Assembly (NCBI RefSeq): GCF_000687715.1
Contig: NZ_JHXD01000003.1
Coordinates: forward strand, 186,001 to 250,000
DNA: 64,000 nucleotides
Direction: 5' to 3'
Source of the DNA: Xylanibacter ruminicola Ga6B6
Lineage (GTDB): Bacteria; Bacteroidota; Bacteroidia; Bacteroidales; Bacteroidaceae
Below, piece by piece: positions 10,301-17,579 of this stretch. The notes under the pieces were generated by a model that saw only the letters and a list, made by a program, of their open reading frames with translations, ran no database searches and was not told the origin of the DNA. A program made the translations under genes and the position numbers. Each line of letters begins with the position of its first letter. The first letter of the stretch is position 1.

Positions 10301-13300
10301 CGTGCAGGCCACCCAGACCTATGCCTTTGCCACCACCACCGGCTCGCGTAAAAAGCAGGATGTGGGTTACAACGGCTTAACGGATGAAGAGGAGCAACAG
10401 TATGGTGCCTACCACGATTGGTTGAATGCCGTGGGTGGTATCGTCACCAACGACAGTACTCTGCAAGCCTGGCGACAGGACCCTGCAGGCGACGATTATC
10501 ACTACTATCGTGGCACCGATTTCGACAACGAGCGCAAGAGCATCCTCGAACGTTACAAGCGAATCAACAACCCACAGGGTAACTCGCCCGAGACTGAGGA
10601 CCAGACCGAGAGTTATGATACCAGCTATAAGAGTGGCCCCGATGTAGAGGATATCAACCAGGACTACACCCTGAACGAGTACGAGCGCTACTACCAGTAC
10701 AAGGTGCGCATCAGTCCCGAGATACTCGATGCCTATCGCAATGGTGTACCCCCCGCCGATTGCTTTATTACCGATATGCGTACCAGTAGTGTGAAGTTGC
10801 GTAACGGCGATACCACCAGCGTTAACTGGTACCAGTTCCGCATTCCGCTTACCGAGTACGAGCGTAAGGTGGGTAGCATCAGCGATTTTACCAGTGTACG
10901 TTTTATGCGTATGTTTATGACGGGGTTCCAGAAACCTATCGTACTGCGATTCGGTTCGCTCGATCTGGTACGTGGCGAGTGGCGTGTGTATAAGCAGAGT
11001 TTGGGCACAGGTGCCGAAGGTGGAACCATCGAGGTGAGTGCCGTGAATATCGAGGAGAACAACGATAAAACACCCGTTAACTACGTGTTGCCCCCAGGTA
11101 TCAGTCGTGTTACCGACCCCTCACAGCCCCAGTTGGTTGAGAACAACGAGCAGTCGCTCGATATGGTGGTGAAGGATTTGCAGCATGGCGAGTCGAAGGC
11201 CGTTTACCGTAATATGAACCTCGACCTGCGCCAGTACAAGCACATGCAGATGTTTGTGCATGCCAACCACCTGGTGCCCGATGCCACCCAGTTGCAGAAC
11301 GGCCAGTTGGCCGTGTTTGTGCGTATGGGTAGCGACTACAAGAATAACTACTACGAATACGAGATTCCCCTCTCGCTCACCCCCGATCGTAGCGATTATA
11401 GCAAGTATGCCACGGCCGATCGACGGATGGTGTGGCCCGAAGAGAACATGCTGGATATCAATCTTGATGTGTTCACCAAGCTGAAGAAAGCCCGCAACCA
11501 GGCCAAGGCACAGGGCATCGGTAGCTTTAATCAGGTATATTCCGAGCCCGACCCACGAAAACCTAACAACACGGTGCGTGTGCAGGGTAACCCCACCTTG
11601 GGCGAGGTGAAGGTGATGATGATTGGTGTGCGTAACATCTCCGACCAGGTGAAGTCGGGCGAGGTATGGGTGAACGAACTCCGCCTGATGGATGCCAACA
11701 ACAATGGCGGTTGGGCGGCATCGGGCACCATGAACGTGCAACTGTCTGATTTCGGTACCGTGAACCTCTCGGGCCGATATATCAGTGATGGCTTTGGCGG
11801 ACTGGAGGAGAGTGTGATGCAACGCTCTACCGACACCCAGAAAGAGTACTCGTTTACCGCCCAGTTAGAGTTGGGTAAGTTCTTCCCTGATAAGGCCAAG
11901 GTGAGCGCGCCATTGTATTATTCGGTGAGTCACGAGGAGGTGCGCCCACGTTATAACCCGCTCGATTCGGATATGCGCCTGAGTGATGCCTTGGAGAGTG
12001 CCGCCAACCAGCACGAGCGTGATAGTATCGAGAGCATTGCCGTTACCAAAACACGTAACACCAACTTCTCGTTGTCGAACCTGCGCTGGGGCTTGAAAAC
12101 CAAGCGTCACCCCATGCCTTACGACCCCGCCAACTTCTCGTTCTCGTATAGTCATGCTCATCGTAACACCTCGGGTAAGACCACCGTTTACGAGAAGGAA
12201 GATCAGTGGCGTGGCGCCCTGAATTACACTTACTCGCCAGTATATAAAACCTGGGAGCCATTTAAGAAGCTCAAGGGTAAGTCGAAGTGGCTCAACTTCC
12301 CCAAATCGATAGGCTTGAATTACCTGCCCCAGAGCATCTCGTTCAATACCGAGATGACGCGTAACTACTACGAACTGCAGGAGCGCGATCTGGAGAGTCT
12401 GGAGAATCAGAACCTGCCACTTACATTCTCCGAGCAGTTCCTGTGGAACCGTGATTTCTCCCTGCGATGGGACTTTACCAAGAACCTGCATTTTACCTTC
12501 CAGTCGGCCACCCGTGCCGAGATCGAAGAGCCCTATACGCCGATTAACAAGGACTTGTATCCCGATCAGTATGTGGCCTGGAAGGACTCGGTGAAACAGA
12601 GCATCCGCAACTGGGGTACACCGCTCGATTACCAGCAACAGGTAACCGCCTCGTACCAGTTCCCGCTCAACAAACTGCCCATCTTCGATTGGGTAAATGC
12701 CGATGCCTCGTATAGCGGTCGCTATACCTGGGTGCGTGGTACCGAGTTAGAGGATGGTACCAGCCTTGGTAACACCATCACCAGCAACCGTCAGGTAAAC
12801 ATGAATGTGGCGCTTAATTTCGTCACCCTCTATAACCACATCCCCGCTCTGCAAAAGGCCAACAAGAGCAACAAAGGCCCCCTGCGTGTGCTTATGATGC
12901 TACGTAGTATGAACATCAGCTATCGCACTCAGTATTCGATGCTGTTGCCAGGCTTTATGCCCAATGTGGGCGATATGTTGGGTCAGAACCGTACCGATGG
13001 ATTGCTGACACCAGGACTGGATTTTGCCTTTGGACTGATGGGCGATGGCTATATCGATAAAGCTCTCGGTCGTAACTGGCTGTTGCAGATTGATAGCGTA
13101 TCCACCCCTGCCAATATCAACACCAGTAAGGATCTGCAGATAAAGGCGGTACTCGAGCCTATCCGCGACCTGAAGATCGACCTCACGGCCTCGCGTACCG
13201 ATACCCGTGCCAAGAGTGTGCAGTACATGTACGATGGCATGCCCACCACCTTGAGTGGTACGTTTAATATCACCACCATTTCGTTGCGAGGGGCACTGGC

Positions 13301-14192
13301 AGGCATGGGCAATGCCAACAACGGCTATCGTTCGGCCGCTTTCGAGCATTTCCGCGAGCTCATTCCTGAGTTCCAGCAAAGGGTAGGCGAGGAGTATTCG
13401 CCCCAGGTGCTTATCCCGGCTTTCCTGTCGTCCTATACCTCGGGTGCAGGCAAGTCGTTGGCCATCTTCCCGTCGCTCGCTCGCTTGTTACCCAACTGGA
13501 GTGTGCGTTATGGCGGACTGTCGAAACTGGCCTGGGTAAAGGAGCACCTGAAGAGTCTGAACCTGAACCATGCGTATAAGAGCGTGTACAGTGTGGGTAG
13601 CTACGTCAACACCAGCTATTCTACCGTGAGCATCAACGAGGCCTTCTCGCCCCTGTTGGGTGTTGATGCCACCTTCCAGAACGACCTCACGGCAAAGCTG
13701 GAGTACCGCACCACCCGTGTGCTCAACCTCTCGATGACCAGCATTCAGCTCAACGAGTCGCTCAGTAAGGACTGGGTGGTTGGTCTGGCTTATAAAATTC
13801 GCGACTTTAACTTGTTTGGCGCCAAGGGTAACCGCACCATCAGCAAAGCCCAGAACCCAAGAAAGTCGAATAATTCTAGTAGCTCTAGCCAGACTAGAAC
13901 TTCTAGTTCCTCTAGGAAAACCGGTGTAAACCACGACCTGAACCTGCGCCTCGATATCTCGTTGCGCAAGCAGGCGGCTATCACCCGCGATATCGCCTCG
14001 GGTGTGTCGTCGGCATCCAGTGGTAACTCTGCCTTCAAACTCTCGTTTATGGCCGATTACACACTCTCGCGCTTGCTCACCCTCACGGCTTATTACGATA
14101 CACAAACAAATACGCCGTTGTTGTCAAGCAATAGCTATCCCACAACGACGCACGATTTTGGCTTATCGATGAAGTTCTCGTTAACCCGATAA
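7335..14192 (+). CDS. sprA: Cell-surface protein SprA, type IX secretion translocon
   Basis: A 2285-residue outer-membrane protein. SprA is the very large beta-barrel through which type IX substrates cross the outer membrane, and it is confined to Bacteroidota. The N-terminus has a signal peptide (MKRIVGLLMVALFACAGAYAQ; the ATG at 7341 gives the better signal, 7335 is two codons longer). It is followed by the family segment YIGQKMGDSYLNVPTLMTPE and EYRQYVEKRALHDFFHKKN. The length matches known SprA proteins, and the adjacent ruvA supports the call. Near the C-terminus (about residues 2177-2195) there is a Ser/Thr-rich stretch encoded by a 9-bp CTAG repeat. No frameshift is seen over 6.8 kb. 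The other type IX genes are not in this window. Confidence 0.95.
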   Translation: MDMKRIVGLLMVALFACAGAYAQTKNYLKMPDNIRETVEYNDSLNVYYIGQKMGDSYLNVPTLMTPEEYRQYVEKRALHDFFHKKNEENTQNAGKDKFDLMDMHFDLGPAEKIFGPGGVRIKTQGTAELKIGGNIKKIDNPSLPIRNRKTTSFDFDEKVNLNLNGKVGDKVNMNLNYNTDATFDFDAQNLKLKYEGKEDEIIKLVEAGNITFPSNNSLVKGASSLFGVRTDMQFGRLKLQTVLSQKKSSSKSVSSKGGTQTTAFELDVADYEENRHFFLSHYFRNRYDQAMSTLPNLTTGIEITRVEIWVTNKTGTTSNTRNIVAVADLGEGSQRVPDNAANNLYNALTTQYADARDIDQTNSVLAGMPDFESGRDYEKLASARLLTSSEYSVNKALGYISLKSGLQTDQVLAVAYEFTSGGVTYKVGEFAADITETSKALFVKSLKNTSNNPSQSNWKLMMKNVYYLASKVEKTKFRLDIKFQSDTAGVYLTYIPDQRVKNTTLLKMLGCDRLDNNNKLHSNGYFDFVEGYTVSDGRVFLPSAEPFGAYLRQQLQKNGLPASEAEKYVFSELYDSTKTVAKLIAEKDKYMLVGQYKGSSANVISLGAMNVPHGSVVVTAGGVVLTEGSDYSVDYSAGEVTILNQSIIDAGTNVNVSLESDTEYGMQRKTMLGVNWEYELSKSLTIGGTLMHLSEQALTSKVTMGEEPLSNTIWGLSVNWKQESQWLTTMLNKIPFLHVKEPSHISFTGEFAQLIAGRARGTQDNASYVDDFENTKSYLDMSNPKEWTLSSVPSMFPESGDKTGVTSGYNRALLAWYNVDPIFTRRSSTLTPAHIKSDLNQLSNHYVREVYVKELYPNRDQSTYNGATSTLPILNLAYYPQERGPYNLSLGLNSDGTLQQPETKWGGMMRKIDTNDFEQANIEYIEFWLLDPFIYTREEGRASDYAGDLYFNLGEISEDILRDGKKFYESGMPVDGSNNFTTIQWGKIPVQATQTYAFATTTGSRKKQDVGYNGLTDEEEQQYGAYHDWLNAVGGIVTNDSTLQAWRQDPAGDDYHYYRGTDFDNERKSILERYKRINNPQGNSPETEDQTESYDTSYKSGPDVEDINQDYTLNEYERYYQYKVRISPEILDAYRNGVPPADCFITDMRTSSVKLRNGDTTSVNWYQFRIPLTEYERKVGSISDFTSVRFMRMFMTGFQKPIVLRFGSLDLVRGEWRVYKQSLGTGAEGGTIEVSAVNIEENNDKTPVNYVLPPGISRVTDPSQPQLVENNEQSLDMVVKDLQHGESKAVYRNMNLDLRQYKHMQMFVHANHLVPDATQLQNGQLAVFVRMGSDYKNNYYEYEIPLSLTPDRSDYSKYATADRRMVWPEENMLDINLDVFTKLKKARNQAKAQGIGSFNQVYSEPDPRKPNNTVRVQGNPTLGEVKVMMIGVRNISDQVKSGEVWVNELRLMDANNNGGWAASGTMNVQLSDFGTVNLSGRYISDGFGGLEESVMQRSTDTQKEYSFTAQLELGKFFPDKAKVSAPLYYSVSHEEVRPRYNPLDSDMRLSDALESAANQHERDSIESIAVTKTRNTNFSLSNLRWGLKTKRHPMPYDPANFSFSYSHAHRNTSGKTTVYEKEDQWRGALNYTYSPVYKTWEPFKKLKGKSKWLNFPKSIGLNYLPQSISFNTEMTRNYYELQERDLESLENQNLPLTFSEQFLWNRDFSLRWDFTKNLHFTFQSATRAEIEEPYTPINKDLYPDQYVAWKDSVKQSIRNWGTPLDYQQQVTASYQFPLNKLPIFDWVNADASYSGRYTWVRGTELEDGTSLGNTITSNRQVNMNVALNFVTLYNHIPALQKANKSNKGPLRVLMMLRSMNISYRTQYSMLLPGFMPNVGDMLGQNRTDGLLTPGLDFAFGLMGDGYIDKALGRNWLLQIDSVSTPANINTSKDLQIKAVLEPIRDLKIDLTASRTDTRAKSVQYMYDGMPTTLSGTFNITTISLRGALAGMGNANNGYRSAAFEHFRELIPEFQQRVGEEYSPQVLIPAFLSSYTSGAGKSLAIFPSLARLLPNWSVRYGGLSKLAWVKEHLKSLNLNHAYKSVYSVGSYVNTSYSTVSINEAFSPLLGVDATFQNDLTAKLEYRTTRVLNLSMTSIQLNESLSKDWVVGLAYKIRDFNLFGAKGNRTISKAQNPRKSNNSSSSSQTRTSSSSRKTGVNHDLNLRLDISLRKQAAITRDIASGVSSASSGNSAFKLSFMADYTLSRLLTLTAYYDTQTNTPLLSSNSYPTTTHDFGLSMKFSLTR
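13876..13915 (+). repeat. 9-bp CTAG tandem repeat inside sprA
   Basis: CTAG occurs at 13876, 13885, 13894, 13903 and 13912, exactly every 9 bp. The repeats encode a Ser/Thr/Arg-rich surface loop (SSSSSQTRTSSSSRK). Because 9 bp is three codons, unit loss or gain would keep the frame. Confidence 0.8.
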
Positions 14193-14196
14193 ACTT

Positions 14197-14571
14197 TTAC
14201 GGTTTCATAAATACAAAGTACACCGCCATCACCAGACAGAGTGCCGCGGCGGCGTGGTTCCAGTGCAGTTGCTCGTGCTGGAAAAAGAAGTTGGCAATCA
14301 CGGCAAACACTACCAGCGATATGCACTCCTGGATTACCTTCAGTTGTACCAGGTTGAACGGACCGCCATTGTCAATAAATCCGATGCGGTTGGCAGGTAC
14401 CTGACAGCAGTACTCAAAGAAAGCTATCGCCCACGAAAAGGCAATCACTAAGTACAGTGGCCAGTTGCTCGAAATGCCCGACTGTTGCAGGCGCAGATGA
14501 CCATACCAGGCGAAGGTCATAAACACATTGCTCAGAATGAGCAGTACGATGGTATATATTCCGTTTGTCAT
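14197..14571 (-). CDS. DUF486 small membrane protein (DMT-like)
   Basis: A 124-residue, four-helix integral membrane protein of the DUF486 family, related to small drug/metabolite transporters. Seen: hydrophobic segments at about residues 5-23, 37-55, 76-95 and 103-120, the motif FMTFAWYGHLR, and CCQVPANRIGF. The substrate is unknown. It begins 7 bp after the stop of the upstream barrel-protein gene, so the two form an operon. Its 3' end faces sprA with a 4-bp gap. The family call is fairly sure; the function is open. Confidence 0.85.
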   Translation of the reverse strand: MTNGIYTIVLLILSNVFMTFAWYGHLRLQQSGISSNWPLYLVIAFSWAIAFFEYCCQVPANRIGFIDNGGPFNLVQLKVIQECISLVVFAVIANFFFQHEQLHWNHAAAALCLVMAVYFVFMKP

Positions 14572-14578
14572 AATGTTT

Positions 14579-15289
14579 TTAGAATGCTTTTAACGTAAAT
14601 CCAAATACAAAATAGGCGTGCTCGCTGGCTGGATTGCCTGTAATCTGGGCAAACACGGGCAGACTGAAGTGGTCGGTAATCTTGATGTCGCGATCGGCAC
14701 GCAGTGTCACATTATTTATAATAAATCCCTCGGCATCGTAAAAGGTGGTGTAGAAGGGCACGGCACCTACTGTGGCCTGCCAGTCGCAACCACCCAGCTT
14801 AAAGGGAGCCGTAGCCTCTATGTAACTGCTGTAGGCGCGATGATCGCAGCAGGTAAAGCCATCGTTACCCGCAATGTTGGTGTACCACTGCAATGCCAAC
14901 GGACCGAAGTCGTAACCTATGTTGGCCTCGAACACATGATTGGTTGAGTGTGCATTGTAACGGAAATAGCGGTTCTGCGGGTCAAGACCCTCGTTAAACC
15001 AATAGTCGCCAATGCCGAAATTAAATCCGCCGGTGGTGTATTTCAAGGTCACGTCAAACTCGCGTGTGTCGTTACTATCGGTCAGTCCTACGCTGCCCCA
15101 TGCTTCGAGTGTTAATCCCTTGTAACTCACGGCCAGTGTGGGCTGTAACGATACATGTCCCAAGTCCATACCACGCCAGATATACTGACTTACCACGTCG
15201 GCCTCTACTGTTGTTTCTACCTTGTCCTGCGCTTGGATGGTAACGGTGCCAAAAAGGCACGCAAAAGCAATAAATATGTACTTTTTCAT
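14579..15289 (-). CDS. Predicted outer-membrane beta-barrel protein (TorF-like), paralog 1
   Basis: About 236 residues from the ATG at 15289, which gives a clean signal peptide (MKKYIFIAFACLFGTVTIQA). A second ATG at 15301 is possible but would lie almost on the predicted transcription start. The mature part is rich in alternating aromatic strands (VSQYIWRGMDLG, LTLEAWGSVGL, YWFNEGLDPQNRYF, YAYFVFGFTLKAF-type C-terminus), ending in Phe as outer-membrane barrels do. It resembles proteins annotated as TorF-family putative porins. It is closely similar along its whole length to the protein at 60405-61112. The substrate is not evident. Confidence 0.75.
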   Translation of the reverse strand: MKKYIFIAFACLFGTVTIQAQDKVETTVEADVVSQYIWRGMDLGHVSLQPTLAVSYKGLTLEAWGSVGLTDSNDTREFDVTLKYTTGGFNFGIGDYWFNEGLDPQNRYFRYNAHSTNHVFEANIGYDFGPLALQWYTNIAGNDGFTCCDHRAYSSYIEATAPFKLGGCDWQATVGAVPFYTTFYDAEGFIINNVTLRADRDIKITDHFSLPVFAQITGNPASEHAYFVFGFTLKAF

Positions 15290-15311
15290 CTCAATATTCA
15301 TTTTTCGGCTG

Positions 15312-15344
15312 CAAAATTACAACATTTTGGCATAATTAAGCAAA
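15312..15344 (-). promoter_or_regulatory. Promoter for barrel protein-DUF486 operon
   Basis: On the minus strand, TTTG (15341-15344) is followed after 21 bp by TAATTTTG (15312-15319), matching the Bacteroidota housekeeping consensus. Confidence 0.7.
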
Positions 15345-15363
15345 CTTTCGTACTTATTTAATT

Positions 15364-15385
15364 GCACAAATTGCTCGATTTGTGC
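15364..15385. promoter_or_regulatory. Dyad between divergent promoters, candidate operator
   Basis: GCACAAAT (15364-15371) and ATTTGTGC (15378-15385) form a perfect 8-bp dyad with a 6-bp spacer, lying between the two divergent promoters of this region and about 30 bp upstream of the etf -33 element. The symmetry and size suit a CRP/FNR-type dimer, but the binding protein is unknown. Confidence 0.4.
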
Positions 15386-15412
15386 ACATTCGGCGTATTT
15401 TTGTGCATTTTA

Positions 15413-15444
15413 TTTGGCTGTATGCTCAAAAAAGTGTATTTTTG
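15413..15444 (+). promoter_or_regulatory. Promoter of the etf operon
   Basis: TTTG at 15413-15416, a 20-bp spacer and TATTTTTG at 15437-15444 match the consensus exactly. The predicted start of transcription is near 15451, which excludes the in-frame ATG at 15414 and supports translation from 15483. Confidence 0.8.
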
Positions 15445-15482
15445 CAGCCGATTTTGAAATTTCATTCACATTATTAATAAAT

Positions 15483-16355
15483 ATGGCTTTAAAGATTGTT
15501 GTGCTGGCCAAGCAAGTGCCAGACACCCGTAACGTGGGTAAGGATGCAATGACTGCCGAAGGCACCGTAAACCGTGCAGCCCTTCCCGCCATCTTCAATC
15601 CAGAAGATTTGAATGCCCTGGAGCAGGCCCTTCGCTTGAAGGAGCAGAACCCAGGCTCAACAGTAGGAATCCTCACGATGGGTCCTCCACGTGCAGGTGA
15701 GATTATCCGTCAGGGATTATATCGTGGCGCTGATACTGGTTGGTTGCTTACCGACCGTCTCTTCGCTGGTGCTGATACCCTCGCTACTTCTTATGCGTTG
15801 GCTACTGCCATCAAGAAGATTGGCGATGTCGACATCGTAATCGGTGGCCGTCAGGCTATCGACGGTGATACCGCTCAGGTAGGTCCTCAGGTGGCTCAGA
15901 AGCTGGGTCTCAACCAGGTAACTTACGCTGAGGAGGTTCTCTCAGTAAAGGATGGTAAGGCAACCATCAAGCGTGTGATCGACGGTGGTGTTGAGACCGT
16001 AGAGGCTCCTCTGCCTGTTGTTATCACAGTTAACGGAAGCGCTGCTCCTTGTCGCCCCCAGAATTCTAAGCTGGTGATGAAGTACAAGCGCGCTACCTGT
16101 CCTATGGAGCGTCCTGCCGAGGGTACTGCCTACGACTATCTGTACGAGCAGCGCCCTGAGCTCACACTCAACCAGTGGAGCGTGGCCGACGTGGATGGCG
16201 ATGTAAACCAGTGCGGTTTGAGTGGCTCACCTACCAAGGTTAAGGCCATCAAGAACATCGTGTTCCAGGCTAAGGAGTCGAAGACTTTGACGGCTTCTGA
16301 TGCTGATATCGAGGGAATGATCAAAGAATTGTTGGATGAGAAGATTATTGGCTAA
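15483..16355 (+). CDS. etfB: Electron transfer flavoprotein subunit beta
   Basis: A 290-residue beta subunit that, with EtfA, carries electrons from acyl-CoA dehydrogenase. The start at 15483 gives MALKIVVLAKQVPDTRNVG, the normal N-terminus; a longer frame to 15414 begins upstream of the promoter and is rejected. The AMP-binding region DGDTAQVGPQVAQKLG and the downstream ITV segment are present. It is the first gene of etfB-etfA-small ORF-acyl-CoA dehydrogenase, 9 bp upstream of etfA. Codon use is strongly biased, as expected for an abundant protein. Confidence 0.95.
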   Translation: MALKIVVLAKQVPDTRNVGKDAMTAEGTVNRAALPAIFNPEDLNALEQALRLKEQNPGSTVGILTMGPPRAGEIIRQGLYRGADTGWLLTDRLFAGADTLATSYALATAIKKIGDVDIVIGGRQAIDGDTAQVGPQVAQKLGLNQVTYAEEVLSVKDGKATIKRVIDGGVETVEAPLPVVITVNGSAAPCRPQNSKLVMKYKRATCPMERPAEGTAYDYLYEQRPELTLNQWSVADVDGDVNQCGLSGSPTKVKAIKNIVFQAKESKTLTASDADIEGMIKELLDEKIIG

Positions 16356-16364
16356 AAAAGAGAT

Positions 16365-17387
16365 ATGAACAACGTATTTGTATATTGCGAAATTGAAGGT
16401 ACTCAGGTACAGGAAGTATCTCAGGAGCTGTTGACCAAGGGTCGCAAGCTCGCCAATGAACTCAAGGTTGAGCTCCACGCCATTGTTGCTGGTACTGGCA
16501 TCAAGGGTAAGGTCGAGGATCAGATTCTGCCTTACGGTGTTGACAAGCTGTTTGTTTTCGACGCTAAGGACCTGTTCCCTTACACCTCAGCTCCCCACAC
16601 TGATATTCTGGTTAACCTCTTCAAGGAGGAGCAGCCTCAGATCTGCCTGATGGGTGCTACCGTTATCGGTCGCGACCTCGGTCCACGTGTATCGTCATCT
16701 CTGACCTCTGGTCTGACTGCCGACTGCACAGAGCTGGAGATTGGTCCTTTCGAGGATAAGAAGAACAACAAGACATACGAGAATCTGCTTTATCAGATTC
16801 GTCCTGCTTTCGGTGGTAACATCGTAGCTACCATCGTTAACCCCGACCACCGTCCACAGATGGCTACTGTACGCTCTGGCGTTATGCAGAAGGCCCTGTA
16901 CGATGGCGAGTGCCGCAAGGAGGTTGTTTATCCTGAGGTAAGCAAGTATGTAAGCCCTGAGGCTTTCGTAGTAAAGGTTCTCGATCACCATGTTGAGGCT
17001 GCTAAGCACAACCTGAAGGGTGCACCTATCGTTGTAGCCGGTGGTTATGGTATGGGTAGCAAGGAAAACTTCGACCAGCTGTTCGAGTTGGCTAAGGTGC
17101 TGCATGGTGAGGTTGGTGGTTCTCGTGCCGCTGTTGACGCTGGCTGGTTGGATCACGACCGTCAGATTGGTCAGACAGGTGTTACCGTTCACCCCAAGGT
17201 GTACATCGCCTGTGGTATCTCTGGACAGATTCAGCACATCGCTGGTATGCAGGATTCTGGTATCATTATCTCTGTAAACAGCGATCCCGATGCTCCTATC
17301 AACAAGATTGCCGACTACGTGATTGTTGGTACCGTTGAGGAGGTTGTTCCAAAGTTGATCAAGTATTACAAGCAGAACTCAAAGTAA
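16365..17387 (+). CDS. etfA: Electron transfer flavoprotein subunit alpha
   Basis: A 340-residue alpha subunit holding the FAD. The N-terminal domain starts MNNVFVYCEIEGTQVQEVSQ. The C-terminal FAD domain is clear: VVAGGYGMGSKENF, GGSRAAVDAGWLDHDRQIGQTG, then YIACGISGQIQHIAGM and the SDPDAPINKIADYVIVG signature. It follows etfB and is followed after 1 bp by a small membrane protein gene and then the acyl-CoA dehydrogenase it presumably serves. Confidence 0.96.
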   Translation: MNNVFVYCEIEGTQVQEVSQELLTKGRKLANELKVELHAIVAGTGIKGKVEDQILPYGVDKLFVFDAKDLFPYTSAPHTDILVNLFKEEQPQICLMGATVIGRDLGPRVSSSLTSGLTADCTELEIGPFEDKKNNKTYENLLYQIRPAFGGNIVATIVNPDHRPQMATVRSGVMQKALYDGECRKEVVYPEVSKYVSPEAFVVKVLDHHVEAAKHNLKGAPIVVAGGYGMGSKENFDQLFELAKVLHGEVGGSRAAVDAGWLDHDRQIGQTGVTVHPKVYIACGISGQIQHIAGMQDSGIIISVNSDPDAPINKIADYVIVGTVEEVVPKLIKYYKQNSK

Positions 17388-17388
17388 G

Positions 17389-17577
17389 ATGAAAGCTTTA
17401 GATTATTTCCTCATTCTCTGTACCATCATACTGCTCGGTATATCCTATTACATGATGACGATAGACCAGAATGAAGTTGCTGCACTGGTAAACCTCTGTG
17501 CTTATGCTTGCGGCATCCCTGTTGGTGTAAGAATAGGAGGTAGAATATATAAGAAGAATCAAGAAAACAAAGAATAA
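17389..17577 (+). CDS. Small two-helix membrane protein between etfA and acyl-CoA dehydrogenase
   Basis: A 62-residue protein that I do not recognise. It has two hydrophobic segments (about residues 5-22 and 31-48) and a Lys/Asn-rich tail (RIYKKNQENKE). It starts one base after the etfA stop, ends 2 bp before the next gene and lies in the same operon, so it is almost certainly translated. Its place between an electron-transfer flavoprotein and its dehydrogenase suggests a membrane tether or accessory factor, but that is inference only. Confidence 0.7.
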   Translation: MKALDYFLILCTIILLGISYYMMTIDQNEVAALVNLCAYACGIPVGVRIGGRIYKKNQENKE

Positions 17578-17579
17578 TT

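Noticed and set aside
15414-15482. Longer etfB starting at 15414
   Set aside because: The ATG overlaps the promoter (TTTG at 15413, TATTTTTG at 15437); the MALKIVVLAKQ start at 15483 matches the family.
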